Source: Aquatica leii (lineage: Eukaryota > Arthropoda > Insecta > Coleoptera > Lampyridae). From it: a DNA stretch of 64,000 nucleotides. Location: positions 82,927,389 through 82,991,388 of the forward strand of contig CM069435.1 in NCBI GenBank assembly GCA_035610365.1. Reading direction: 5' to 3'. Made by a program: the position numbers and the translations under genes. Within the stretch, counting starts at the first letter, position 1, and every line of letters begins with the position of its first letter. Under the pieces are notes generated by a model. The model was not told the DNA's origin and made no database searches. It worked only from the letters and a program-made list of their open reading frames with translations. Below are positions 33,190-44,447 of this stretch, one piece after another.

Positions 33190-35240
33190 GTCGAAGGCCT
33201 AACATTTCATTATTGAATATAATAAATTTTTATTGTGATGAGGCAGGTCATCATAAACCTGATGATAATTTGGTAGGAATTCTGGTGGAATTATGGAGCA
33301 GGTATCATCAAAGCTTAGTTTCTATTTTATGTTTCTTGAAATATAATAATCTCATAAAAATGCTCAATAATACTACTTATAACTTTGTTTTCTTACCTGA
33401 TGGGTTGTATTTCAAGCATCTAATATTGGTCACAACTGGATTTCCTGACATTAATTCAGGTCTTATAAAAACTGTAAAATTTTAGGCTTTCAAAGTTTTT
33501 GAAATAGCTGTGATACGATTCAACCGTATATAGAAAAGGTTTAATTCTTGCAGTTTTGCAATTATTTATATACTCTAATAGTATGCTAGAGGAATCTCAA
33601 ATACAGAATGCATAGAGTCGCATTCCATTTTAGTGTGCTCTTTGACTAAAAACTTTTGTAACATTAAGTGTCATCGCCAAATTGAGTAGAGCATTAGAAA
33701 TGGTCACGTTTCTATTTTGATATGTGCATCCGTCACTCCAAAATAACAACTTATCACCGGTTTTACATTTGATTTGGTTGATAATAAAATTACACAGAAT
33801 TGTTGCAAACTCATTTGAAGTAAGACTTCTCTCAGATTAATTCCACAAGTAAAAGTAAGCGTCTTTTGTATTCAAGTTATATAGGGTAAAATTGTGTACT
33901 GTTAATGTTGATTTATAATACAATAATGAAGCTTGTTTTCTTAGACTTGTAAGCACCGATTGTAGATCCATTGTGAACACTCTGTTTGTTTGCTTTATTA
34001 TATTATTTTGCTTGCCTGGTACTATCTTGTTTATTAATATGTTCATCATAGTCTTCATCGAACACATTATTGGTACGTATCCAACACATGTATCACATTC
34101 ATTTTTTTTCTGCGCTACAAGCTTAAATTCATAATTTCAAATTTATCAAAAAATACTGTAAAAAAAGGGTATTTGTATTGCTTTCACTACATTTGCTTTT
34201 CTATTCTCTATATAAATATTGCTTCGAAGTCCATATTTGTTCAGGATAAAGTTTGTTCGTTGTAGTTTGGCAGTAGTGAGACTCCATTTTGTTTAAGCTG
34301 TTGAAGAAGTCCTCAAAATGTCAAGTCTTAACTGCTTTCCGATTGTTGCTTGAATGCTTTGGATGGATATTTTCTTTGTATGCTTTGAGCCATCCTAAAA
34401 TACTCCATTCACCAACGTTTAATATATTGAGGAACGTCTTTTTGCAAACCTTCAATTGCTCATTGCTTTCTCCTGGTAAGTGGTATGACAAAGAGCAACT
34501 TCTTCTATAGTCAGTTACATTTGACCCTTTCCTTTCTTTCGCCGCTTTTTTATGAACAAGTAAGTTTACAAAAATCATTTTTTCTGACCACGACATATCT
34601 TTCCAAAACTTATTGAAGGTTGTTGTTTTTTGTTCTTGGGTAATTTTTCTACAATGATATTTGGTAGACTTCCTACTCAAATTACAATCACAGCTTGGTT
34701 TCATTATTTTAGCTTTTCTGTCAACATCATATTTCCATGTGGCTTCTTCTGTCTTTTAACACATTTGTATGGGTTGCCCATTTCCTTGTCTCGTTTATTT
34801 TTAATTAGTTGCTAGAATGAGCTGTCTTTTTCTTGCCTCTTCTTCCATTTTCTTTTGGTTAAATTTCTATCATCGTTTTAACCTGTAGTTTTCGTGTAGC
34901 TATCTTCTGCTAACTCATTATTAACAGAAAAGTTACTGTCACTGTCTTCCAAATGATCTTTAATAGTTATGCAGTCGGTGGAAGATGTTCCCATATTTGA
35001 TGACAACGTTCAACTCAATAACACCTTCATCTTAGACATCATTAGTAAAACTAATTGGGTTGCTAGACTAAACAACAGGAACCAATGTTCCATCATTATT
35101 TATGGAATGTTTTTAAGAAAATTGATTTCTGCGGCAGCTGACGCAGCTAGACTTTGTTCCAGTAATTTATGCTTTTTTAACTCTTGCTGAGCAATTTTCA
35201 GAATTTTTATACCTCTACTGACCATTTTTTTCAGCTGAAA
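33190..35240 (-). pseudogene. DUF7869-like protein remnant (putative transposase), many breaks
   Basis: Order on the minus strand: an N-terminal helix (MVSRGIKILKIAQQELKK, about 35235), a basic segment, then CDCNLSRKSTKYHC and FNKFWKDMSWSEKMIFVNLL (34690-34560). RSCSLSYHLPG and LKVCKKTFLNILNVGEW follow. Next comes VFTMDLQSVLTSLRKQASLL and YYKSTLTVHNFTLYNLNTKD (about 33975-33850), then FWSDGCTYQNRN and ISNALLNLA (about 33745-33680). HxxMxxxxH-like remains follow near 33610 (QRAH, stop, NGMRLYAFC). This order of Cys-rich head, FxxxDLQ, VHNFT and SDGCxxQNRN matches a widespread insect/cnidarian family I recall as DUF7869; its biochemical role is not known to me. The SDG...QN Asp could be a catalytic residue (inference). 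At least three in-frame stops and several shifts. Confidence 0.75.
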
Positions 35241-35257
35241 AGTAAAAATGTTTACAA

Positions 35258-35326
35258 AACTAAAATCTCGTAAGTCTATAGGAAGAAAATACTTACAAAA
35301 GTTAAAATCTCGTAAATCAAAAGGCA
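35258..35326 (+). repeat. Subterminal repeats of the DUF7869-like element
   Basis: Two direct copies of AAAATCTCGTAA (at about 35264 and 35304, each followed by (G/A)TC(T/A)(A)(T/A)A) repeat the inner part of the TIRs (32691-32702 and 35685-35696 inverted). They lie just upstream of the presumed protein start, as transposase binding sites or promoter elements often do. Confidence 0.6.
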
Positions 35327-35789
35327 CACAAGATTAACAAAAAATAAAGTAATGCGTGCTTACCTAGGGGAATATTGTTACTATAATCTGAAGGAACTGT
35401 ATTCTACTTTCCAAATTCAACAAAACAATTTATTTTTGTAAAATAGAACTTTTCTGGTTACCAAAACTATAACGGCACGTTTTTATCACTTCACTTCACA
35501 ATGTAAATTTAAGACATACATGGTTTTACTTTTAGTTTACTGTTCAGCTCAATTATAAATTTTATATAAACTGCTAATAGATGGCTCTAAATGTGCGAAA
35601 TATGAGTTGCGAGCGTTTAGAAAGCTGTATCTTATTCTATTCTTTGTAATTGAGTTATAAACCATTTTATAGAAATTTTCAACTTACGAGATTTCAGAAT
35701 CAAGGTGACGTTGCACTAGTTTTTTCTAAACACGTTTAAATTTTAATGCTTTAAAGTTTAATGTTGTGATTTTAACATTAAAAATGACT

Positions 35790-36490
35790 TATCTGTCTTT
35801 TGTTAATGATGTTTCGTCAAAAAAGACTTAGTTGGCAATGATTGTTGAATTTTTGCAAGACAAACAAGTGAAGCACCATGAGTATTGCGTACTCGTCGCG
35901 TTACAAAACGGCGTTCATCTGTACACACCGAAAAGGTTCAAAAATGTTTCATGCAGTGGTTGCTAGGTGCATAAAAAAGTTGAAGTTATTTGTTAGCAAA
36001 TGGGCGCAGCAATATAAAGAGACAAAAACGTGTTTAGTAAACAACTTTTGTTAAGTAAAAAACACGTGAGAAAGTGGAACAACATGGAACAATGTCATTT
36101 TTACGGATAAAGCTTCTGTTTGGTGATATGTTATGGTTTAACAATCTTGGTTAACCTCCATTAGGTTGGTAAACATTTAGTAAAAGTACATTTTTGGCGC
36201 TGCTTCACAGTTCTAGGTTTTGGAGCTCTTTACTCACAACCAGAATCCTCATAAAATGTTTAAGATATATCAAAAATCTTTGGTACTGATTGCTTAACGT
36301 TAGTTTATCAAGAAAAAAAGAACTGCATTCTGCAGAAAGACAACATACTTAAACGTCACAGCAAGCTTTTATACCGCATGGAAAGAACATGCCTAGAAGA
36401 TGGCAAACAACTATCAACGCTGTTGGTGACTGGACACGTTGCTAATACTATTGCATATTTGTTTGGATAGAGTACAATGTTTTTATATAA
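35790..36490 (+). pseudogene. Tc1-like transposase remnant
   Basis: Frames interrupted by many stops show TWNNVIFTDKASVW (36085-36125; family form VIFTDE, the first catalytic Asp), VKVHFWRCF(T) and LGFGALYS (about 36185-36235), then ILQKDNILKRHSKL with a nearby TAWKE-like stretch (36330-36385; family QEDNDPKH, second catalytic Asp). A weak NPIENVW-like remnant follows. No TIRs were found. It starts about 80 bp after the right end of the DUF7869-like element. Confidence 0.65.
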
Positions 36491-36702
36491 TTCTAACTAC
36501 AAAAATACTTTTTTTTACAAATTAATCTTTACACGGTCTTACTTAACTGACGGTACAAAAAGTGTTTTTTGGTTTCTTTTTCATCAAAAAGCTTACTAAC
36601 GTTAAAATTAATTTTGTAAAATTAATTCACAATTAAATTCAATTTAGTAGATACTATATAAAAAAACTACAAGTAATAAAATTAAAACCAATGAAATGTT
36701 AA

Positions 36703-36867
36703 TGTAATACCGAAGGCTTCCACGGCCGGAGTTTATAATAAGATGAGAACGTTTTCCAGGTTTGGGTCGTTTTATTGTAACTTCGGTTACAACAATGACA
36801 CGGTCCAAACCCGGAAAATGGTCTCATCTTAGTATTGATTTCGGCTGTAGAAGCCTTCGCTATTACA
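36703..36867. repeat. 165-bp hairpin with C(TTCG)G apex
   Basis: Two arms of about 67 nt pair over nearly their whole length with roughly a dozen mismatches: TGTAATACCGAAGGCTTCCA at 36703 against the reverse complement of the right arm, TGTAATAGCGAAGGCTTCTA. The apex is TTGTAAC-TTCG-GTTACAA, a stem capped by a UUCG-type tetraloop. It is richer in GC than its surroundings. It could be a foldback MITE or the structured end of a retroelement; a 66-codon frame across it is a by-product. Confidence 0.8.
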
Positions 36868-37780
36868 TAAACAAATATTTTTTGAATCAACAAAAACATT
36901 TAGTTAAGATAATGTTTGACAAGTCAGCAAATGAGAATTAAATAGGCAAAACAGAATGCAAAATATTTGTTTGCATTTACTACGGCTATAAAGAAGTTGT
37001 AGATTATAAAATTTTTTTATTTACAAACAAAATTATGAATGTTAGTTTATTCGGCAAACCTAAAATTAATCAGCTAAAAGCGGAAAATTGATACGATATA
37101 AGTAAGTCTGATAAATTTAAAACAATTTTTTTTGAAATCTGCTGTTTGTTTACTGCATGCAAAAAAATCAACCAAAAATTTCATTCTTAGTTTGAAACAT
37201 ATGATACAAGCAAATTTTTATGTTAAAAACTCTGTAGTATAAAATTTATTTATTGGTACGCCTACATTCCGTTGTTGGAGTAGGCACGTATGTCAAATTG
37301 TTAAGCACGAATTTATTTTATTCTTCCGGTAAAGTTCGAAAGACGCAATCTTTGTCTAGTGTTGTTTACGTCCAACAAAACTGTTCTCGTTAAGTGTTTC
37401 ACGTACACCTATGTAGAAATGAATTAGGAAATTGCTGCGGTTTTAGTAAAAGTCTATTTGGGGTAAAAACTTATTTTATTCTTTCGTAATTGTCTGTAGC
37501 GGGTTTCCATACATTCACTTCTGTCCTTTATCTGTGGACTTGATAAGCACATGTTGCAATTGGAAAATTTCCATGATGAAGTTAACATCACTTACACTTT
37601 CGAGGAGTTGAATACAATCATTTTGAAGGAAACAATTACCCATGTTATAAAGTTAATTGGAGGGAAACTGCGCATTCGCTTATTTTCAGTGATCGTATGA
37701 ATTTAAAAAAATTTTCTTGTGATAACGCCGTATGTACGTTTTTTTGTGTTAGATTTCAAATAATTTTTAGGTACTATTGG
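36868..37780. other. Stretch without a recognised gene
   Basis: AT-rich. A small hairpin (CCTACATTCCGTTGTTGGAGTAGG, 37260-37284) begins a less AT-rich patch (37250-37740) that may belong to the LTR-like repeat downstream, but similarity there is too weak to call. Confidence 0.5.
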
Positions 37781-38265
37781 TACGAAATTAGCTAAATCTT
37801 TACTTGAAGAAAACTAATTGTAAGTATTATACTTGAAATTTTAAATTCTTAGTATTTTAGTGGACATCATTGTAGAATGACCGTACGTACATGTTAGCTT
37901 GTTAACACAATTAATTATAAAATTTTTTTGTTGTCTCATAGTATTATACGGTGCGCTCTGATTCTCTAAACCTTCGATTTTCGTACTTTTACATTTTAAT
38001 ATACGTATGTAAAGTTATTCCTCCTCTGTATATAAAAGTTAGGCCAATTAGGTCACTTTGTTGTACAACGTGTTGCCCAGTCAAGGGCGTAGATTATATT
38101 TTGTCTGTGATACCGACCTACGTGCTATTGTTTGATAACATTTATATAACTATACTTATGTACCTTTTCTTTAAACTATTGTCTATGATAAAATAAATAT
38201 ATATTAAGTGACTACTTCTGTCTTGTCATTTGTTGTTTTTTAGATGCGGGTAAATTTAAACGGTG
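37781..38265 (+). repeat. LTR-like repeat (copy 2)
   Basis: It matches 9575-10045 in block order (TTAGCTAA, TGTAAGTATTA at 37819, CCGTACGTACATGTTA at 37880, TACGGTGCG, AATAAATATATATT at 38193, ACGGTGTCTCCTATC at about 38260). The AATAAATATAT signal and T-rich end fit an LTR. No internal region or partner LTR lies nearby, so a solo LTR is likely. Boundaries are approximate. Confidence 0.55.
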
Positions 38266-38548
38266 TCTCCTATCAGTTTATAATCTAACACTACAAAACT
38301 TACTATTCTCTTCCCTGAACAACTGAGTTAGCCGTCGCTTTTTTTTTGTTACGAGGAAAACAAGAAAAAATAACCCTTGTAGAACTGTACCAATATCATA
38401 ATTTTTGTCAATAAGTATTTATAAAGTAAATAAATATTGTTCAATTTTTAATGATATTGTATTTTTAAAATAACCGCAAACACGTAGGTTAAAGTAATAA
38501 TATTGAGAAGCAAATAAACTATATAAAAACCATATGCAGAAACTTCAT

Positions 38549-38885
38549 TAAAACCCAGTTCTCACATGACCTATAAGTTGAGCATCAACATTGTTTTAGG
38601 ATGGTAGTGTTACCGTTTAGTAACATTCTCGTTTGACGCTTTGTTTACATCGAGTACTATTTTTCGTCGTTTTTTTATAATCTATTTTTGTATTTTGAAA
38701 CAATTATTATCGTAACTATTTAACACTATTTGTGTTTTCTTTGAGTAAGTACTGAATAAAAGTTGTAATTATGAGATTGTTTAATTTTTGTTTACTTCTA
38801 AACAAGATATCGTTATTATATTGGGGCAAAACAAGTTTTAGTTACCTAACCCATTTTTAAATAGAAATTGCATTTGCAAAAAAAA
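38549..38885 (+). repeat. Repeat shared with 47674-48085 (mariner-like 5' region)
   Basis: AGTTGAGCATCAACATTGTT followed by TTAGG occurs here at 38576 and at 47706. GTTACCGTTTAGTAACATT, AAGTACTGAATAA and TTGCATTTG(C/T)AAA follow in the same order. At 47-48 kb the block precedes a transposase remnant, so this copy is probably a fragment of the same element. Confidence 0.65.
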
Positions 38886-39175
38886 AACGTTACAGGTAGT
38901 TTCTTTGTACTCATTTCATCTGTAGTCAAAGGCATTTGGAATTGCTTGGAAGTCCAAATAAATTGGAGACAAAATTATCTGCAGCAGGTATAAATTTGTT
39001 TTAAGTTTAATTTTTAAATTACAAACTTTCAATTATTTCGTATAAGATTACGGTTTATCAAAATAACGTGTTTCTGACTTCTTGAATTATGTACAATAGT
39101 TTAATAAACATTCACATAACGATAAACTGTTGGATTTAATTTTCTTTGCAAACAACGCATGATTTTATTTAAATA

Positions 39176-39660
39176 TTACAACCGCAAGTATTAAAAAATT
39201 TAGTTAAATTATACGCGGCATAATATTCCTAACTGTTAACAATAATATTTACTATCTAACTAACAACTTCATAGTTTCCTACATGTGGATTAACTTGTAC
39301 GTAGCTCCGTTCCTACAAGATGGCGTTTAGCCTCAGATTTAACACCCAAATAAAACTATGGCAATTAGTTTTATATATTTGTGAAAATTGCATTAGAGTA
39401 TTCCAGTGCCGATGAGTCCAAATAGAAAGAAACAGCAATCCGCTGGTCTCTAAGGATGGTTTCTGCAATTATATAAACAAATTTTTGCACTTGCGTAGTA
39501 CAGTTAGAAATATTATGCCGCACATAATTCAAATACATTTTTTGAAATTTGCGGTTGTAATATTTACTACCTAACTAATAACTTCATAGTTTTTTACATG
39601 TGGATTAACTCGTTCGTAGCTCCGTTCCTACGAGATGGCGTTTAGTCTTAGATTTATTAG
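39176..39660. repeat. Compound repeat: 61-bp inverted arms plus 100-bp direct repeats
   Basis: Arms 39176-39236 (TTACAACCGCAAG... TAACTGT) and 39500-39560 are inverted copies. Immediately after each arm comes a direct repeat of about 100 bp: 39243-39342 and 39559-39657, sharing AACTTCATAGTTT, ACATGTGGATTAACT, GTAGCTCCGTTCCTAC and GATGGCGTTTAG. So one segment is inverted relative to its neighbour in the two copies. Confidence 0.8.
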
Positions 39661-39869
39661 TGATTTAGTATCTTTATTGATGCAAAATTGTAATCTAATA
39701 AACTTATTGGAATAATTTAAAACTTTAAACAATTTGAAGTTACCAGCATATTTGTTGAACTTGTCCTTTGGTGTACAAACATCTCGCAAAAAATCAAGAT
39801 GAATCAAAATAAACGGGGAACGTACAAGTCGTTACTTCTAGCTCCGCTCTTTTCGGATTTCCTTATTTT

Positions 39870-40765
39870 TGCCAGCTCTGAACAGTCACTATGAGTTCGA
39901 ATTTTTTACATTATTAACACCTAAGTGGAGTAAAATTAACTTATTCAAACCCCTAATTCAAACCGAACCTACGCTTTTATTATTAACGTACCAGTTAACT
40001 AATAAAATGATTCCAATATTAAAAACACTTAACACGATTTACTACTTACAACAAAAATAACATCTACAACATGTTGTACACAAAAATCGAAGATAAAGCT
40101 AACATACTTGACCAACATACTGTTGTCTATAACATTAACTGTTTAAACTATAATAAATGATATGTAGGACAAATAAAACAAAAAAGAGTCAACAGATTAA
40201 AAAACCAAAAATACGATTTCGCAAACAAAAATTGTATCAACACTAGGTTTACACTATGTTAAAACACAGCGCAATTTTATTTTTGATAACCCATTAATTT
40301 TAGAATTCAAACTAAATTATAAAAAAAGATTCATAGCAAAAATCATCATAACAAAACATAATACTAAGGTTAACTTCAATCATAACACTCTAAATTCCAA
40401 TTTATAAGGATTTTATTACTAAAACACAGTAATGCAAGGATTTCCCAGTTATGTCTGTAATAATTTATCAATTTTTCAACCTTGACAATTCATAGCATTG
40501 TCACGTTCACGTCTCATACTGTTGTATTCTAATTTGTTCTTATGCTAAATTAATTTATTCTGAATGTTATTTTATTGTTGTGGCTGTCTCCAAGTGCAGT
40601 CCTAGACACACCATTTTTAGTCTGCATCTCTAAGTGGCAATCGTTGTAGTTTTTAAATTACCTTTTTAACAATTTTTAATGAAATAGAAGCCTGAAAAAG
40701 TGAGCACTCAACCGCACAAAACGTTGCGTTTTATAAACAATTAAAATGTTTTTTATGTCACTCTT
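39870..40765 (+). pseudogene. Penelope-like element: GIY-YIG endonuclease and 3' end
   Basis: Broken frames carry the Penelope C-terminal order. VVYNINCLNYNK, a stop, then YVGQIKQKRVNRLKNQKYDF (40118-40215) is the GIY-YIG endonuclease core, normally VVYxIxC...YIGQT. NYKKRFIAKIII and KVNFNHNTL follow in another frame (40310-40405). The tail contains GAAGCCTGAAAAAGTGAGCA and AAACGTTGCGTTTTATAA (40687-40737), the CCTGAAGAAG...GAAACGTTG type of 3' sequence common in Penelope-like elements. The RT is missing or unrecognisable upstream. Confidence 0.8.
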
Positions 40766-43700
40766 ATTGAAGATTCTTAAAGATATAGTAGTAATTAGAC
40801 TAATTTTGTTGTAGAATTCTTACAACAATACAACTATTTACGTAAAACTATGTATTGAAAGTCAATATTACCTAGGTAAGAGTGTATGTCCAGTAAAAAC
40901 TTTAAAAAAATCTGAAATTTAATTAATGTAAAAAAAAATATTTAAACATTTTATAAATTCAAATATTAGTGTAGTATTTATTGAAAAGTTTGGTGCTACG
41001 TAAAACATTTAAATTTAAAACTTGACGGATTCACTTAGTTACAAATATAGTACCAACATTCTATTTGTATTGCATTTAAACAAACTAAGAAAATTATACA
41101 ATATCACTGAAACTGTGATCGACATATTAAAATCAAAATCCAAAGTAAAAGCTACTACTAATGTGCACAAACAATTTTCTAAAATTTTTAGACATACTAA
41201 TTTCAGTGTTCGTTTATTTTAATTTTAAAATGCTTGTTATTATTTTTATATTAAGTAGAACTTTTCATGTGAGGGATATGCACTATTCCAAAATAAAACT
41301 AGTCGATTTTTCAGGCTACGTTTCGTTAGCTATTGCGCCAACTTTATCAATATAGATTATATTAAACAGTAATTATAATTTATTTTTTTTAGTTTAAGTA
41401 TAAAAGTATTACAGTCATAAATAAATAGATAGTTTAATTGTCAATATAATTAAAAACTTTAGAGTTAGAATAATAAATTACAATTACAGTGAATCAAAGG
41501 AAAAACTACTAGAAATTTTATCAGTTCACTAGTGTTACAATTAGGTTAAATAGAATTGCTTTTTTTATTTCAAGAAATACCATTTTTTAAATTTTTCTTT
41601 GTATTTCACATTTTTTTGATACATAAAAAATGTGACAATACCCATAAGATAAAGATTTTCAGAAAAAAATATGATAATCTATTTAAAACTGTAAAATATA
41701 CACCTTTGCGAATATTCTAAAACCACGTATATGTTTATGTTCCCCACACTATAAGTTTTTATAGTAATTTGTCATTATTGTTATGGCGTGGCATGCAAGA
41801 GTAAATAGTCCGTCATTCATATGTGAGCAAGAAATAATAATAATACAAAATATTTCTTTGTTAATTTAACGTCACTAATAAAATGTTTAAATAATTGTAC
41901 AATTTTTGCTGCAAGCTAGTTAAATGACTTTTGAAACGCACGGTACTTTATTATTTGCTTATTAAATTATATTTATAAACGTATGTGCAATTTATTATGT
42001 CCCAAAACATGCAAAAATTTGAAAAAATGTAATATACTTTGACTTAGTTTGCAAATAACGGAACACGACAATAAAGTCGCAGTCTATCGAAATAATCCCG
42101 TGTTAACCCTTCAAAAAAAGGTTTGAAAAAATACTTGATTAATATTTGATTGTTTTATGACATTTTATTAAAACAAATACGTAAAATTGTTTTTTTGCTA
42201 CATTAATTTTAAACAAACGGTACTACTTTCTTGAGTTATTATATTTCTCTCAATTTTTTTATTACTTTGCTAATGTTTTCTCTATATTTTTATCGTGACA
42301 GATTTTACATTCTAACGCTTCAATTTTATTTTTTATGTTTTAAACTTTATGTTTTAATTTAAATTTAATTTACCTAAAACAAAACTAAACTTGCCATTTT
42401 AGTTATTTTAAGTTAAGATTGAATAAGATTTTATTGTATTTTTTTACTTTATTTTAATCGTAAGCAAAAATCTTTACTTATATATACTTAAAAGTAAAGA
42501 ATTGTCTTATTTATTTTTGTACATTTGTACAAAATCAATTCATTAAACGTTTACAGATTTTTTTATGTGATGCAAATGTGTTTTTACAATTTTAGAATTT
42601 CTCTGTTAGTAAAATAATTTTAATTAAACCTTAAAAATTTAAAAATAATCAGAATATTACAAGAATAAAAAACAGTAATTATTTTAGGACAATATATAGC
42701 GTAATAAAAACTACCAATTAATTTGTTGTTAAAAACCTAAAGTGAATTTTTTTTTATAATTGCAACATTAAAGTATGCAAATTGTGCAACATTAATAAAA
42801 CCTGGATAATAATTTTCCCTGTAAGTTATTATTTGAAACAGTCGTTAGAACTGGTAATGAGGAAAGTAATGAAAGGAAATGGAAACAGATGAGTGATGGA
42901 ATCTCGCTTTTCAGTTCTAAAGACCGGAAGTTACCAACTCCGAAACTGTTTATTACGGTAGCTTGATGAGCAAAATGCACACATGCATAAATACCACTTA
43001 GTAAAAAAATACTTTAATGCAAGATACAATTATATATCCATTTTAACAATTTGGTAGTATTATGAGATTCATGGTATAAATATTTTTTTACTTTTAGCTG
43101 TCTTGGTTTTTACAACAAACGATAATAATGAAAACATGAAATTGTAGTTTTTAAAAATAGATAATCAAGTTTTGATTAATTACAATTGGTTATTGTTTGT
43201 GTTTAGATGATAAACAAACTAAGTAATTAATGTTAAACAGAAAAGAGAAAAACAAAATTAAGTTTCCACAGTAAGTTAAATAATACTTAATAAAAAATGT
43301 TTTATAATACAACTAAAACGATTTATTATGTTAAACAAAGCTTTTAATTTAAATTTTAATGGTTATAATGTTTTCATAAAAATGTAGCAAATTTAATTAT
43401 TAATATTTGCTTATGTATATTTAATTACGAATGTTACAAAAAATTTTAACAAGTCAACGTTACAGCTTAAAAACTTTAATTAATTTTAGTAATGAAAGTA
43501 AAAAATTGTTACAAAACCGAGCGAATAAAAAACTATAAAAAATACAATAGTTAAATAAAAATCACTTGAAAATACAAGTATAAACATAAATAAAAAAAGT
43601 CAAATTATTTATAAAATATATTACCACCAGCCAAGTTATAAACATTTTAATTTTAAAATAAAAATTATTATTATTAAGTATTACTATGTAAATATTTAAA

Positions 43701-44095
43701 AGCAACACTAAACAAACAAAAAATAACCAAAAAATAATTAATTAAAATTGAAATCATTGTACTTGACAAAAAACATTAAAAAATGATAAAATAGATATCA
43801 AGACAAAAAAAGAAAAGAAGAAAACCCAGAAGAATCTAAAGATACAATATAAGAAAAGCTATGGAGACTTAATACCTAAAAAAAATTTATATATTTATAT
43901 AATCAACAAGATCAGAACTAGTAATTAATGAGTAAACAGTTTTTTATGTCAAAATTATTTTGTTGCAAACAAAACAAAAATACATTGGTCTAATTAGATT
44001 AACAATCGACAATTATAATTAACAGCAAAAAATTAAGTGAGTACTAAAAACTTCCTCGGCTAAAATTATTTGTAACAAGTAGTAACGTTTACTAC
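40766..44095. other. AT-rich stretch without a recognised gene
   Basis: A/T-rich desert with no family signature. The exception is a more GC-balanced island at about 42815-42965 with base-pairing potential, listed separately. Confidence 0.6.
42815..42965 (+). other. Structured island: possible three-way junction
   Basis: Three stems are visible: AAACAGT(C) at 42836 with (GAA)ACTGTTT at about 42943; TTAGAACTG at about 42845 with CAGTTCTAA at about 42912; and GGAAGTT-ACC-AACTCC between. The junction keeps GTC and CGAAAC but has AGACC where a hammerhead would need CUGANGA. It stands out in composition from the surrounding AT-rich DNA. Confidence 0.35.
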
Positions 44096-44447
44096 TTCTT
44101 GCAGTTACGGTTCGCCGCACAGTTTGCCAGGAGATTTTTTCACGCAAATATTTTTGTTTGTAAACATTTTCTTAAACATTTCGAAATTTCTAATTGCACT
44201 TGAATTAAATAATTGGAAAGGCTTAAGTTAATGGGCAAATTAGTAAATTTATTGGCATTTGGGTATAATTATAAAATCTATGTTTAGATAATTAAACTGT
44301 AAATTACTATTTAATTAGAATTGTTTTAACAAATACGGCACAAAAATTTTAATACCCCTGATTAATATAAATACTTTCTATCAACTATAAAAGGAAATTA
44401 CGTTGGAAACGTATTTTAGTGCTAAATTGTTACAGATTATACCTATA

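Larger units (their letters stand above)
32676..35710 (-). mobile_element. TIR-flanked element encoding a DUF7869-like protein
   Basis: The ends form an inverted pair: CGTCACCTTGATTCTAAAAT at 32676 continues ...CTCGTAA, and the reverse complement of the right end (to 35710) starts CGTCACCTTGATTCTGAAAT and also continues ...CTCGTAA. That is about 27 bp with one mismatch. The flanks are TTAC (32672-32675) and TTGC (35711-35714), a possible 4-bp target duplication with one change. Inside lies one broken gene, read on the minus strand from about 35240 to 33190. Total length is 3035 bp. The family is not one I can place in a named transposon superfamily; a 4-bp duplication would be compatible with Sola-type elements, but that is a guess. 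Confidence 0.75.

Noticed and set aside
33213..33485. 90-codon plus-strand ORF
   Set aside because: It lies antisense to the 3' part of the DUF7869-like pseudogene and matches nothing known.
36699..36899. 66-codon minus-strand ORF across the hairpin
   Set aside because: Its openness follows from the near-palindromic sequence; the hairpin is the better explanation.
42815..42965. Hammerhead ribozyme
   Set aside because: The CUGANGA box is absent, so it was kept only as a possible three-way junction.
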